NCBI RefSeq assembly: GCF_037893015.1
Contig: NC_133661.1
Coordinates: 187,758,809-187,822,808 of the forward strand
DNA from: Macrotis lagotis
Taxonomy: Eukaryota > Chordata > Mammalia > Peramelemorphia > Peramelidae
Reading direction: 5' to 3'
Length of the DNA: 64,000 bases
Shown: positions 1 to 12,367 of the stretch, piece by piece
How positions within the stretch are numbered: the stretch's first letter is position 1
Layout of the letters: each line of letters starts with the position of its first letter
Made by a program: the position numbers and the translations under genes
Notes under the pieces: generated by a model
Databases searched by the model: none
The model's input: the letters and a program-made list of their open reading frames with translations, nothing else
Told to the model about the DNA's origin: nothing

Positions 1-87
1 TTTCTTCACTGTGATTTGAGTCCTAGCTTTGGACCCTCTAGTATGAGTCCATGATAGTGTTCTCTTCTTTGAGTTATGAGGGATAAA

Positions 88-262
88 AGCAGGTATATAG
101 GCCAATGGGCCTTGAGTCAGTATTTTCTGGGTTCAAATACTGCCTCAGATACTTGCTTTGGTTAAGATTTTGGTTAAGACACATGACTTCTCTACATCCA
201 ACTTCCTCATCTGTAAAATGAAGAAAGGTTGGGCTTACCAGCCTTCAAAATTTCTTTAAGCT
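88..262 (+). mobile_element. MON1/MAR1-like CORE-SINE, degenerate
   Basis: A B-box-like 'gggttcaaatactgcctcag' near 130 is followed by the typical tail phrase 'cctcatctgtaaaatg' near 207. The same element lies at 39666-39835, so it was inserted before the duplication. The tRNA-like A box at the left is eroded. Confidence 0.65.
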
Positions 263-751
263 CTTACTCTTTGTTCCTTTTACCTAATGCTTAATGTGGC
301 TTTGTAAACATCCTTTCTCCATGTCATGCTTCAGTCCTTGAGGCTATCAGAGCATATCAACAGAATAGCTTATATATATATATTTTTACCATCAGTGTGG
401 TGTTGGGTCAAGGGGATGGAGAGAATTTAAAATTGAAAAAAAATTTAAAAGCACTGTGTCTTCAAGAAAGTTTGATAAAAAAAATCATAACTGCTGTCCT
501 CCCATTCTGGAGAGCAATGAAAAACTACACTCAAGAAATCATCAGATTCTACAAAACCTTTGTATTAGTCTTACCACTATAACACATACACACCAAGGAT
601 AAAATCAGAAGAAATGGCCAAAATGTACATAATGTTTGTATTAGCACTAGAAGCAAAGCAGGTGGCCCATCAATTAGGGAACTATTGAACAAGTAATATT
701 ATATCCATATAATGTAATGCAATTTGTTCTATAAGGAACAATGAAAGGAAT

Positions 752-782
752 ACACACATACACACACACACAGACACACACA

Positions 783-824
<42 letters not shown>
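752..824. repeat. (CA)n microsatellite
   Basis: A run of CA dinucleotides with a few CAGA interruptions. The equivalent place in copy 2 (45293-45358) also carries an interrupted CA run, so the seed predates the duplication. The long Cys/Val-rich reading frame across it is an artefact of the repeat. Confidence 0.95.
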
Positions 825-825
<1 letters not shown>

Positions 826-2414
826 CCCAAAGAAGATGTGTATGAAGTGATTGAATGATTTGAAAAAACCAGCAGATCAATTTATATAATGTAATGAATG
901 ACAACTTTGATAGATTTTATCACTCTGATCAATTAAGTGGCCAATCATGGGTTTCAAAGGACTAAAGATGAAACAGACTGTTCAGCTCTTTTCAGAGAGG
1001 TATGTTCTTGAAGAACGAATCATAAATTTCTGGATATGGACAATATATGAATTTGATTTGCTTGATTCTACTTATTTGTACTTGGTATAGTTTTACCTTT
1101 TGGTGGTGAGGGAAATGAGTGGGCAGGGATAAGTGATACAAAAAGAAAGAAGAAAAGAAAGAAAAAGTGGCAATAAAAATTAATAGTACATGAGAGCTGA
1201 AGTAGGTTCAGAAGGGGATATAGATAAGCAGCCCAGTGTTGGCACTATTGTATTAAATTTTTTATATGCTTAATAAGCTATATATAGTAGAGACTAATTG
1301 CTTCATATATGATTCTATTTTTTGCATGTAGAAATATCCATATTTATTGATATTTTAGTTCTTCACAAAGAAATATAATTGTATTTTTTCAAATTGCTTG
1401 TAAAGACAACCTTTGACATTCATTTTTAAATCAAATTTTGAATTCTAAATTTTCTCCTTTGTTCCCTCTCCATCTCCTTCTAATAAAATGGTAAGCAATT
1501 TGCTGCATATGTTTTCAATATATGTGTTGTAATGTAAAATCTATCTACATATTAATCATGTTGTAAAAGAAACAAAAATGGTTTGTGAAAGGAAAAAATA
1601 CAAAAAATAAAGAAAATGAAAATATCTTTTGATCTGATTTCAGATTCCTTCAGTTCTTTCTCTGGATGTGGAAAGTATTTTTCATAATGAATCCACAAAT
1701 AAAATTTTAAAATAAGGAAATTTGTCACAATGTGAAATTTATCTCATTATCCTAAATAGTTAGGAATATTATAAAAATATTCCAAAATATCTAATATATA
1801 ACCCCTTTATATTTGACTGTGAATGTGTCTAGACTTATTTTGATGCTAATTTTTTTCAGCTGGGTGCATTTCTTCATTTGAGATCTAAAAGTCAATTATG
1901 AGCTATGTTAAATAATATTTTTTATTATTTATTCTGGACATAACCATTCTCAGTCAGTGGTATCTTCATTCAGAGACACATAGTCCTCTTATAGACATAC
2001 AAAGACAATACTATGACTACAGGAGAATAAAACATTGAAAATATCCTATTGAAGTGGAAGACTTTGATGAAGATTTTTTATTGAGAAGTATGCTTTTATA
2101 ATAATTACCCTTTTGATTATATTAGAACTAAAACTTATGCAGTTCAACTTCTTTATTTATTCCTGAAATATATTAAGACTCATGGAAGTTAAATGAATTA
2201 TCAAATTAGATCACATATCTTGTTAATGATGGAGACAGTATTATATCCAAGTTTTTGATTATTAGATTACTACAAAGCCATTATCTCTTTTCCCTTCTAG
2301 TGGTGCTGTCATAACTTTTGTCTCTTTGCTTATGAGTTGATGTGAAAGTTTTAATTTAAATTTTTTTTTTACTTTTTAAATTCAGGACATTTTTTTAAAC
2401 AAACAGTTGACTAC

Positions 2415-2706
2415 TCAAGATGAACTAGATGCTACAACAGCTACTCTCTTGGGTTTAGGTGTTGTTCCTTCATGGAATCCATTCTTGAATCAGTGATAGA
2501 TCATTTCTGGATGCCTCATTCAACTAGTATCAGTGGTTTTGTGTTGTTTAGCCTTTGCACTCCAATTATGCTTCCTCTTCTGTTTAGCAGGATAATCACA
2601 TTTGCCACATGTTAACTTCTGAAGGTGGTATGCCTTAGAATCACATAAATGGCACAAAGTGTGCATCTTATTCCAGTGTTCCAAATGAATATGTCCCCTT
2701 CATCAT
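2415..2706 (-). pseudogene. RPL37: RPL37 processed pseudogene, copy 1
   Basis: The reverse complement reads as ribosomal protein L37 of the 60S subunit. There is a start ATG (2704-2706) with KGT..SFG, then after an early -1 shift [46 protein letters not shown] and the C-terminal ASSSS followed by TGA at 2415-2417. Both CxxC pairs of the zinc ribbon are still visible. There are no introns and a T-rich tract lies to the left (2350-2400), as expected for a poly(A) tail on the minus strand. Two Arg codons have become TGA (2520-2522 and 2490-2492), and both are also present in the copy at 47435-47725. It cannot make L37. Confidence 0.93.
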
Positions 2707-3189
2707 CTTGCTCCAGCCATTGGGATCAAATAGCAATGCAAGGATTTTTAAAAAAAGCATTCTGGATTATGAAAAATGATCACTTGATTCCAAGCAAAGA
2801 GAAATCATAGACATAGTTCAAACATTAGATATCATTGACAATGGAGAGCAATAAATGTGAGCTATTTATCTAATCCAACATTTACCTAAACTCTTACCAC
2901 CTAGATTACATCTTTTAAATTAGAAGACTTTAGACTGAGAAATACTTTATTGTCAAAGCCTCCTTAATGCCTTGATAAACTGAAATTTTCATAGTTCAAA
3001 AAGTTAATGAGGGTTTCATTAGGAACATTACCAATGTCAATGAATAATCCAATCTGAGAATTATCATTTCTGCCAGCTATCTTCTACCACTCTACCTCAT
3101 TTTGATTTTTTATGGTTCAATGAAATAAATGTATACTTGAAGAGGAATTCATAATTTTCAGAGTTAAAAAAAGTCTACATTTTTTCCCT

Positions 3190-3530
3190 TTTTCCTTCAA
3201 ACTGGATTAAATAACACTTTGAGACTTGCTATCTTCATTCATGTCTTAGGTGTATTCATGTCAATTTTCTGTTCAAAATTCTTTAATGATACCCTATTCA
3301 CTATTAAGTGAAAGTCAAACATATTGCTTGTTTTCTAGGTGCCTCATAATCCAGTGTTATTTGGCCTTTCTATGTTTTTTTTTAAATTTAAAATATAATC
3401 CATTCACTTTGGACTCTCCAAGATTAACAATACAGACCTTTTGTTTTTCTGATTCTTCACTTTACCTAAATTATTCCTCATGCCTTAAATTCTTTGACTC
3501 TCTCTCCTTTTGGTAAAATCGGTTCCCATT
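3190..3530 (+). mobile_element. L2-like (CR1-clade) LINE fragment
   Basis: Phrases such as 'ttcaaaattctttaatgat' followed by an 'aagtgaaagtcaaac' type sequence and a pyrimidine-rich stretch resemble the 3' part of mammalian L2. The copy-2 equivalent is split into 48250-48384 and 52670-52810 by a 4.3-kb block. Family assignment is from recalled consensus and is moderate. Confidence 0.5.
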
Positions 3531-3589
3531 TTATTTTAACAAAGAATACAGAGCTAGACATAATAAATGCAGAGGAAAATTTTTGCTTC

Positions 3590-3593
<4 letters not shown>

Positions 3594-3627
<34 letters not shown>
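3594..3627. repeat. (GT)n microsatellite, expanded in copy 1
   Basis: About 16 GT units. The matching place in copy 2 (near 52866) has only three or four units, so the tract grew in copy 1 or collapsed in copy 2. Confidence 0.95.
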
Positions 3628-3630
<3 letters not shown>

Positions 3631-3863
3631 TGCACTCTTTCATGGGCAATATTATTCATGGATGTGGTGTTGGATGCATTATCACATGAAGATGACATCA
3701 CTTTCTTCCTTTTCTCTGGGTAGTTCATGCACCCTACTTGCCCTCACTCAAGGATGTATGGGAGTTTTCCTAGAGAGGGACTAATCATAACCACTATCAT
3801 ACAGCTATAGCTGATAAACTTTCCCTCAGGACCCTACGAGTATAATGCTAGTATGCTTTTGTT

Positions 3864-3893
<30 letters not shown>
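3864..3893. repeat. (GT)n microsatellite
   Basis: About 14 GT units. The copy-2 partner is the longer tract at 53100-53148. Confidence 0.95.
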
Positions 3894-3896
<3 letters not shown>

Positions 3897-4526
3897 TTGT
3901 TACAGTGTGACAGTCTAATATATTTCTGCTACTTATGAATGCAGTTCTTGGGTTAGCAACATTTTGTTTGCATTTTCACAAAATCAGTCACCAATTTACC
4001 AGTTATTCTAAAATACAAACAATTTATGAAAATATGTAAAATTAATAATGTTATAATATTTGTTCAACAGAAAGCAAAAGCAGTAATAATGAAACATAAC
4101 AGTTACTCAATAGGAGAAAAAATAGAAATAATAAAAACATTACAGTCTACCAATAAACTTGGGTCATACTCTCTCATCAATGCATGCAGTGACCATGGGT
4201 ATATTACTGGTAGACCCTAGCAGAGAGGTAAATGAGTGGGAAAACACATTCATAACTCTGGTCTATGGGTCCTGATTTTCTTTGTCATTTTAGAAATTGT
4301 CTTCAATGGGTGAAATTACTTCCCAACTTGAAGTTTCTTTTCTGTTAATTACCAAAGAGCTTCTCCTCAAACTGATTGGATCAATTTTCCTTACTTAAAT
4401 ATTTTTCTTCTATTTTTAGCAATCTATTCATAAATTTAAAAAGAGTCACCACTGTGATAAGAGAAAACTTATTAAAATTAGACCAGATAAAGATAGAATA
4501 GGTTGCCATCATAGGTACTGGAATCC

Positions 4527-4672
4527 TTTTTTTTTTGTCAAGGCAATGGGGTTAAAAGACTTGCCCAAGATTCCACAGCTAAGTAGGTATTAATTGTTTG
4601 AATCTGGATTTGAACTCAGGTCCTCCTGACTCCAGGGTCAGTGCTCTATCTTCTGTGCCACCTAGCTGCACC
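4527..4672 (-). mobile_element. CORE-SINE (WSINE1/MAR1 type), shared with copy 2
   Basis: The T-rich tail is at the left, then the CORE phrase (aaggcaatggggtt, gacttgccca), the B-box complement (gaactcaggt) and the A-box complement ending cacctagctg. It is present at 53786-53927, so it predates the duplication. Confidence 0.85.
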
Positions 4673-4978
4673 TTGAATTCCTAATAACTGAAGATTTTAA
4701 AGTTAAAACTAAATTGTTATTTCTATGAAGGCTTGGAATAGACCAAATGACTTTGGAGATAGCTTTTAACTTTAAGAATAAAATATTTCTTTCATTGCTA
4801 AAAATGTTTATTTGTGTATATATATTATATATTTCTACTAGCCTATGAATTTCACAGTAGTAGGGACTGTATCATAGCTATACTTTGTATCTCTTCTTAG
4901 CCACAGTACAGTGCTCTTAACTGCAGTATTTGTTTAATAGAATTTTCTTTGTTTGAACTGCAATTAAAAAGAGAAGAT

Positions 4979-5830
4979 ACAGATGATGCTTTTACCATTT
5001 TACATTATCTCTTAAGAATATAGAACCAGTAGTGATATTGCTAGATCAAAGAATATGCCCATTTTTGTTGTCTTTTGGGCATAGCAGCTCTGTTTGTGGC
5101 GGCAAAGAAATGGAAACCTAGGGAATGTTTATCAATTGGGGGATGGTTTAACAAACTGTGGTATATGTATGTGATGGAACACTATTGTTCTATTAGAAAC
5201 CAGGAGAGATGGGAATTCAGGGAAGCCTGGAAGGATTTGCATGAACTGATGCTGAGCAAGATGAGCAGAACCAGAAGAACACTGTATACCCTAATAGCAA
5301 CATGGGAGTGATGATCAACCTTAATGGACTTGCTCATACCAACAGGGCAACAGTCAGGCACAATTTTGGGATATCTGTGATAGAGAATGACATCTGTATC
5401 TGTGGAGTTGGAACAAAGACCAAAGAAATTCTATGTATCTTTAATTTATTTTTAGGTTTTTTCCCAAGGCTAATGGGGTTAAGTGGCTTGCCCAAGGCCA
5501 CACAGCTAGGCAATTATTAAGTGTCTGAGGCCAGATTTAAACTCAGGTACTCCTGACTCCTGGACAGGCACTCTATCTACTGCACTACCTAGCCACCCCT
5601 ATACACCTTTAATTTTAAAAAAATGTCTTATTATGTAATGCTGCTATATCTCATACTATATGTTTCTTCATTAAATAAATTATTACACTCTCATCACATT
5701 CAACTTAGATAGGTGGGAATGATATAAAGACTAACAAACTGCATTCTGTGGGTGGGGGGTGGGAGGAGGGAAGCATGATTGGGGGAAAAATTTTAAAACT
5801 CATAATAAACAAAACCTTTCTAAAATTAAA
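4979..5830 (+). mobile_element. 5'-truncated L1, 3' end only (copy 1 specific)
   Basis: Sense-strand L1: the last part of ORF2 (ALFVAAKKWKPRECLSIGGW near 5082-5145, then LWYMYVMEHYCSIRNQE) followed by the 3' UTR and an A-rich tail near 5800-5830. Direct repeats of about 13 bp (aaaaagagaagata near 4966-4979; the similar aaaaaaagaagata near 5829-5842) fit target-site duplications. Copy 2 is uninterrupted here (near 54250-54270), so the insertion followed the duplication. A SINE sits inside at 5453-5599. Confidence 0.88.
5453..5599 (-). mobile_element. CORE-SINE (WSINE1/MAR1 type) nested in L1 3' end
   Basis: Complete antisense SINE from a T-rich tail to 'cctagccacccc'. A short direct repeat containing ctttaattt flanks it (near 5438 and 5607). 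It splits the L1 3' UTR. Confidence 0.9.
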
Positions 5831-6029
5831 AAAAGAAGATAAAAATAGGAGGAATAATATATTCATAATAATGAAGAACAAAATATTTATTAAATACTAA
5901 TTCAATAAATGGTATTGTTCTAGGAGTTTTAATATTTAACCTGACAATAAGCCAATGCTTTTTAACTGACCCTCTCATATTACTGGACAATTCTCTTCCT
6001 ACTCCTCAACTATGTTATTTTTCTCTCTC

Positions 6030-6545
6030 TAATTAATGGTTATCTACCTTTGTCTAATTTTTTGCTTGCACAAAAATACCGCTATACATATTTTGGTATA
6101 TATGGGACATTTAGTTAAATCAATGATCTTGCAGGTTTTTCTATAATAGTGAAAACTTTGCATCAAAGATATGGACATTTTAGTATTTTTATATTTGAAT
6201 TATGTTTATTCATGTAGTTCCAAAAGTGTTTTCCAAGATACCTATACCAATTCACTAATCCCTATGAAGTATCAATAGACCTTTCTTTAGTGCTAGCAAC
6301 TCTGATTATTACCATTTATATTTTCTTTGTTATTTGTTGGGTGTGAGGTGATTCCTCAGGATTCTTTTAGTTTGTTTCTCTCTTACTCTTAGTGATTTGA
6401 AACATTCTTCCATATGATTGCTAATAATTTGGAATTCTTTTGTCTTTTATCTATTAGAAAATTATTTTTGGTCATATATTTCTGTTAGGTACCAGATGAA
6501 GATCTGATAAATTTGATGCAAAGAATTTTTCCCATTTAGTTATTT
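6030..6545 (-). mobile_element. Old L1 ORF2 C-terminal fragment, shared with copy 2
   Basis: The sequence is the antisense of a diverged L1 ORF2 end: the regions equivalent to 'fatigued' CIPFDPAIPLLG and to the NMTRK..HCWKG segment can be followed at low identity, ending with 'gatttgaaacattcttccat'. It also occurs at 54480-55000. Its divergence is clearly greater than that of the other L1 copies here. Confidence 0.6.
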
Positions 6546-6559
6546 TAAAAACTCATGCA

Positions 6560-6870
6560 TTCATTTATTTTTTCATCCATATGAACATGTATATTTTTGT
6601 TACAAAATTTCTTTCCCCCCCTCCCCTTCCCCCTCCTCCCTTCAATGGTGAACTTGGACATACATTTTTTATAAACATAGTTATATATTATTCATTTTCG
6701 GTATGAGGAATTAGAATTAAGAGAAAGAGATTCATAAGATAATTTTTATAAAGTATTCATCAGATTCTGAAAGGTTTTTGTTTTGTTTTGTTTTGTTTTA
6801 TTTTTCTTTCTTTAGTTGGGGATTACGTTGTCTGTAGCCAGTCTAATACAGTTGTCCTAGCTCTCTGAAC
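6560..6870 (-). mobile_element. L1 3' UTR fragment (second L1 family), shared with copy 2
   Basis: It starts 'ttcatccatatgaacatgta', runs through a C-rich tract and 'gttttgttttgtttt', and ends at 'ctagctctctgaacttag'. The same order occurs at 55025-55365 and at the 3' end of the large L1 at 7230-7570, so it is an older member of that L1's family. Confidence 0.75.
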
Positions 6871-6924
6871 TTAGTTATTTCTTTTCTTAACCTAAATGTA
6901 TTAATTATTTAGTGTAGATGTTTA

Positions 6925-7106
6925 TTGTTTTAAGTGTTGCAAAGAACTTTAGACACATGATTTCATCTGGTCCTGAGGAAAATTCTGTGAGTTGTTAATT
7001 TCACAGATGAGGAAACTGAGACAGAGAGTTTAGATGACTTGCCTGGGCCATATAACTAGTACATATCTGAAGCAGAACTCAGTATTCATATCCAGAGCTC
7101 TACCCA
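6925..7106 (+). mobile_element. MIR-like SINE, shared with copy 2
   Basis: MIR-order phrases: 'catgatttcatctggtcctg', 'cacagatgaggaaactgaga', then 'tgacttgcctgggccatata'. The partner is at 55430-55600. The L1 at 7121-12905 begins just to its right. Confidence 0.75.
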
Positions 7107-7133
7107 GAAGGCAATGATAAATTTTTAAAAATT

Positions 7134-7260
7134 CTATTCATTCATCCATTCATCCATTCATTCATTCATCCATTCATTCATTTACTTATTTATGTATTTA
7201 CTTATTTATTCATTTGTTTGCTTGTTTATTTATTTATTTATTTGTTTGTTTATTTTCATC
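7134..7260. repeat. (ATTC)n/(ATTT)n low-complexity tail of L1
   Basis: Tetranucleotide runs based on attc/catc and then ttta. They sit where the poly(A) tail of the minus-strand L1 should be and probably grew from it. Confidence 0.85.
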
Positions 7261-8153
7261 CATTTGAACATGCATATATCCAAGTTACAAAATTTCCCTC
7301 CACCCTCCCTTCCCACCCTGCTCGCCTCAGCAGGGAATAGTCAGGTTAGCATTTTACATACATATTTTGTTAAACATATTTACAAATTAGTAATTTTTGG
7401 CATGAGGATTTAGGATTACAGGAAAAAGATAATTTTTATAAAGTGTTCATCAGATTCGGAAGGGTTGTTTCTTTTTTTCTGTGTGGTTTGTTTTGTTTTA
7501 TTTTTCTTCCTCTGGTTGGGGATAAAAATCGCTCATGACCAGTCAAATACAATTGTCTTAGCTCTCTGAACTGTTGAAAGGAGTTGTTTCCATCAAGATT
7601 GTTGATCTCATAATGTTGATGTATACTTTGCTCTCTTGACTCTACTCCCTTCACTCAGCATCAGATCCCATAAGTCATTCCATGCTTCTCTAGAGTCCAA
7701 CCATTTATGATTTCTTATAGAACAATAATATTCCATAGTATTCATGTACCCTAATTTGTTTAGTTATTCTTCAATTGATGGGCATCCCCTCAATTTCCAA
7801 TTCTTTATAACTACAAAAAGAGCTCCTATGTATATTTTGGAACATGTAGGACTTTTCCCATTTTTTACAGTTTCTTCTGGATATAGTCTTAGAATTGGAA
7901 TTGCTGAGTCAAAGGATATGAACAATTTTATTGCTCTTTGGAAACAATTTCATATTACTCTCTAGAAAGGTTGGGTCCATTCACAACTCCAAAAGCAATG
8001 CATCAAGTTCCGAGTTCTACCACAACCTCTCCAACATTGATCGTCCTCCCTTTTTCTCATCTTGGCTAATCTAATGGGTATGAGATGATATTTCATTGTT
8101 TTAATTCGCATTCTCTAATCAATAGTTATTCAGAGTATCTTTTCACATGATTT

Positions 8154-8156
<3 letters not shown>

Positions 8157-8187
<31 letters not shown>
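8157..8187. repeat. (AC)n microsatellite inside L1 ORF2
   Basis: About 14 AC units within the ORF2 C-terminal part of the L1 at 7121-12905. It is absent from the equivalent part of the other L1 copies, so it arose after insertion. Confidence 0.9.
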
Positions 8188-8189
<2 letters not shown>

Positions 8190-9480
8190 GCTTTGATTTC
8201 TTCATTTGAAAACTGTTCATATCCTTTGACCATTTATCAATTGGGGAATGACTTGTGAGCTTATAAATTTGATGCAATTCTCTATATATTTTAGAAATGA
8301 GATCTTTATCAGAATTTCTGGTTGTGAAGATTGTTTCCCAGCTTTCTGCTTTTCTTCTAATTTTGGCAACATTGATTTTATTAATACAAAAACTTTTAAT
8401 TTACTATAGTCAAAATCATCCATTCTGCAGTTTATAATGTGCTCTAATCCTTAATTGGACATAAAGTTATCCCCTTTTCATAGATCAGATAGATAATTTT
8501 TTGGTTTATTAATTTATCTCTGGTACCACTCTTTATGTCTAAATCCTGTACCCATTTTGATATTTTTGTATAGTGTGTGTGACCTTATTTTGGTATAGGG
8601 AATGCGATATGAATCTATACCTAGTTTTTGCCATACTATTTTCCAGTTTTCCCAACAATTTTCGTCAAATGGTGAGTTCTTATCCCAGAAGCTAATGTCT
8701 TTGGGTTTGTCAAATGGCAGAATGTTGTAGTCATTTACTGAAGTTTCTTTTGAACCTAACCTAATCTACTGATCCAGCAGTTTGTATTTTTGTAAATATT
8801 CATCCACTTCACTCAGGTTGTCCAATTTATTGGCATACAGTTCCACAAAGTAGGTCCAAATAATCTCTTTGATTTCCTCCTCATTGGTAGTTAGTTCAAC
8901 CTTTTCATTTTTGATACTGGTAATTTGGTTATTTTCTTTCTTTTTAAAATCAGTTTAGCCGGAGTTTTATCTATTTTATTGGCTTCATCATAATACAAAC
9001 TCAGTTTTATTTATGAGGTCAATGGTTTTCTTGCTTTTCATTTTATTAATCTCTCCCTTGGTTTTCAGAATTTCTAATTTGGTACTAATTGGGGTTGTTT
9101 AATTTGTTCTTTTTCTAGTTTTTTAACTTGCATACCCAATTCATTGATCTCCTCTTTCTCTATTTTATTCATATAGTCATTTAGAGATATAAAGTTTCTG
9201 CTCAAAACTGCCTTGGCTGCATCCCATAAATTTTGGTATGATGTTTCATTATTATTATTTTCTTGGATATAATTATTGATTATTTCTATTATTTGCTATT
9301 TGATCCACCAATTATTTAAAATAAAGTCAATGAATTTCCAATTAGTTCTTGGTTAATCTTTTCCTGGCCCTTTATTGCATGTAATTTTTTTTATTGCATT
9401 GTGGTCTGAGAAGTGTGCATCTATTATTTCTGCCTTTCTGCATTTGATTTTAATGTTGTGCCCTAGTACATGGTCAGTTT

Positions 9481-10016
9481 TCATGAAGGTGCCATGTACT
9501 GCTGAGAAAAAGGTATATATTCTTTTCTATCCCCATTAAATTTTATCCAGAAGTCTATCCTATATAAGTGTTCTAAGATTTTATTCACCTTCTTAACTTC
9601 CTTCTTGTTTATTTTGTTGTTAGATTTATCTAGTTCTGAGAGAGGGAGGTTGAGGTCTCCCATCATTAAAGTTTTGCTGTCTCTTTCTTCTTCATTCAAC
9701 TTTTCCTCTAGGTGCATACATTTTTAGTAATAATAGAGCTTCATTTCCAATGTTGTCTTTTAAGAAGATGCAGTTTCCTTCCTTATCCTCTTAATGAGAT
9801 TGATGTTTGATTTTACTTTGTCTGAGATTAGGATCACTACCCCAGATTTTTTTACTTCAGTTGAGGCATAATGTATTTTGCTCCAACCTTTTACCTTTAT
9901 CCTGTGTATATCTCTCTCCTTCAAATGTGTTATGTATAAACAATATATTGTTGGATTCTGGTATTCAATCCATTCTGCTCTCCACTTCTGTTTTATGGAA
10001 CAGTTCATTCCATTAA
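9481..10016 (-). pseudogene. L1 ORF2 endonuclease remnant
   Basis: Two frames on the minus strand give APE-type endonuclease segments of L1 ORF2p: KGWSKIHYASTEVKKSGVVI (10008-9760) and GDLNLPLSELDKSN followed by WIKFNGDRKEY (9717-9481). The GDLN box corresponds to the GDFN motif around the catalytic Asp/Asn of L1 endonucleases. A frame break lies between the parts, and the downstream RT is deleted, so no working ORF2p is expected. Confidence 0.8.
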
Positions 10017-10041
10017 CATTTACAGTTAAGATTACAAATTC

Positions 10042-10204
10042 TTTTTTTTTTTAGGTTTTTTTTTTTTGCAAGGCAAATGGGGTTAAGTGGCTTGCCCAAG
10101 GCCACGCAGCTAGGTAACTATTAAGTGTCTGAGACTGGATTTGAACCCAGGTACTCCTGACTCTAAGGCCAGTTGCTTTATCCACTATGCCACCTAGCCG
10201 CCCC
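10042..10204 (-). mobile_element. CORE-SINE (WSINE1/MAR1 type) nested in L1
   Basis: Complete antisense SINE with T-rich tail, CORE and tRNA-like head (cacctagccgcccc). A perfect 15-bp target-site duplication, taagattacaaattc, lies at 10027-10041 and 10205-10219. It lies between ORF1 and ORF2 of the L1 and is younger than it. Confidence 0.95.
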
Positions 10205-11379
10205 TAAGATTACAAATTCTGTATTTCCCTCCCTGCTATCTTTCTCCATTTATATTTTCTCTTATTGCTCCTCACCAAAATTTTACTACCTTTCTCCTTT
10301 GACTTTTCTTTAAAACATTAAAATTTCAATTTGATTTCTCTTTTACCTTCTCTTCCCTTTTATCAGTCCCTTCTTCCCTTATCTTTCCCTTTCCCAGTCC
10401 CCCTTCCCTGTAGGTTGTTAGATTTTATTTTCTTCCCTCTCTTAGCTAAATCTAGTGAATGGAATTTTCTCAACATTCACATTCTCTCTTATTTCCCTCT
10501 AAAATTATAAATCTTTGTGCCTCTTTCCTTGGTGTTATTTATTGCTCTAGTATTATTAATCAGGTATTATCAATCACAGTTTGATTATTTGTTTGATAAG
10601 CTCCTGTTGTCAAGATATCACAGATTGTTTACTTGATTACTTAATAAGCAATTCAAATTGCATCAAATTATAATTATAATCATTTTTTAACCTTACCCCC
10701 TTTTTCAAGTATCTTTCAAGTTCACACAGTCCTCCTCTCAAGCCAAAGTATCACCAAAAGTCATATCATTTCTTGAACTATTTGTGCCTTTTCTCCCAGG
10801 CCTATTTTCTTTCACAGCTTACCTCCAGTCCTCCCTACCCAAGGTTCTTAAGACCTTGTTAAGTGAAGCAGGGCCTATTGTCTCTCCCCATTGCACCCCC
10901 CCCCCGTTAAATTAAGCACTGGTTAATTCGAATCTTGAGCTAATTAGAGTATCTTGAAGATCTCTAAGTACTGGGAGGCTCTGGAGGTCTCACCTGAGAA
11001 CTTTACAAATATTTGTAAGAAACATAGACATTTTCTTAGGTTAGCACCTTGTGATTAAAGTGAGTCAAAGTATAATGAGACACTTAATTTAAAGTTAATA
11101 CCCCTAATTTTTTTCCAGTGCTTTTTGTCTTAAACATAGCGATGTCATCTTGGACCTCTTGAATTGAGAGGCAAGACCCAATTATACCTATATCATTTAG
11201 GTTCATTCTCTTCAATTATATTCTACCCGCTAATTTTCCTTAATTTTCTAAAGAATTAGAAGTGTTATATCTTCCCTTTTAAGCTTGTATACAATTTGAT
11301 AACTGACCAACATTTGTTTAAAACAGTTTTGTATTTTCAATCCCCTTTTCATTTACCTTTTTATGCAACTCTTCAGTCA

Positions 11380-12367
11380 TGTATTTAGCTATTGCATTCT
11401 CTGTTCAGTTCTGGTCTTTGTGTCAGGAAATTCTGAATATCCATCTTTTCCCCTGATTGTATATGCTGCAATTAGCAGGGTAGTACATTCTGGGTCATAA
11501 TCCCAGATCCTTAGCTCTCTGAAATATTATTCCAGCTCTTCTGATCCTTCTGATCCTTCAGTGTTGAGGCTGATAGATCCTGTGCTACTCTGGTTGTATT
11601 CCCTTTATAATTGAATTGTTTTCTTTTTGCTATTTACAGTATTATTTGAGGGTTCTGGAATTTGGCTATTACAGCCCTTGGAGTTTTTATCCTGGGGTCT
11701 CTTTTTGGAGGGGTTCTGTGGATTCTTTTAATAGTTATATTGTTATCTTATTCTAGTAGATTTGGGCAGTTTTCCCTTAAAATTTCTTGCATGATGTTTT
11801 CCAGGTTCTTTTGTTGGTACAGGCTTTCTAGTAGTCTGATGATTTGTAGATTGTCTCTCTTGGATTTATTTTCCAGGTCATTCGTTTCCCCAGAAGGTAA
11901 TTTACATTTTCTTACAATATTTTCAATGTTTTTATTATTTTTGATGGGATCTTGTACTCTTAAAGATTCATTGGTTTCTAATTGTTCAGTTCTAATTTTT
12001 ATGATTTTATTTTCTTCAATTAGCTTCTGTGTTTCCTTTTCCAGTTGGTTATTTTTGCTTTTAATGGAGTTGATTTCTTTCATCAACTTTGCACAATTTT
12101 CCTCCTGCATGTCTTTCATTTTCCCCTCATTTTTATTCTTCCTCTCTTCTTTGGTTTTTAAATTCTTTTTAGAGCTCTTTGATGAGCTTTTGTATTTGAG
12201 TGCAATTTATAGACTATTTTGATACCCTTAGATTTTTCACTGCTTTCTTCTTCAGACATGGCATTGCTGTCTTCTTTGTAGTTTTCTAGAGTGAGTGCTC
12301 TTTTAGATTTTTTGTTCATTGTTGTTGTTTTAGTGCTGGTCTTGGGGTATATGTAGTATTGATCCAA
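11380..12367 (-). pseudogene. L1 ORF1 remnant (coiled coil, RRM, CTD)
   Basis: On the minus strand a charged N-terminus (MNKKSKRALTLENYKED) is followed by a Lys/Glu/Asn-rich coiled coil (12119-11880), then the RRM-like start (RDNLQIIRLLESLYQQKNLE) and the C-terminal domain (HRTPPKRDPRIKTPRAVIAK, then the QDLSASTL and SGEKMDIQNFLTQRPEL segments). ORF1p is the RNA-binding chaperone that forms trimers on L1 RNA. At least two frame breaks separate these parts. Confidence 0.85.

Noticed and set aside
674-904. Cys/Val-rich minus-strand frame
   Set aside because: It is the translation of the (CA)n microsatellite, not a protein gene.
11662-12222. 186-codon plus-strand frame rich in Ser, Phe and Leu
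   Set aside because: Mirror image of the L1 ORF1 coiled coil on the minus strand, which explains the sequence fully.
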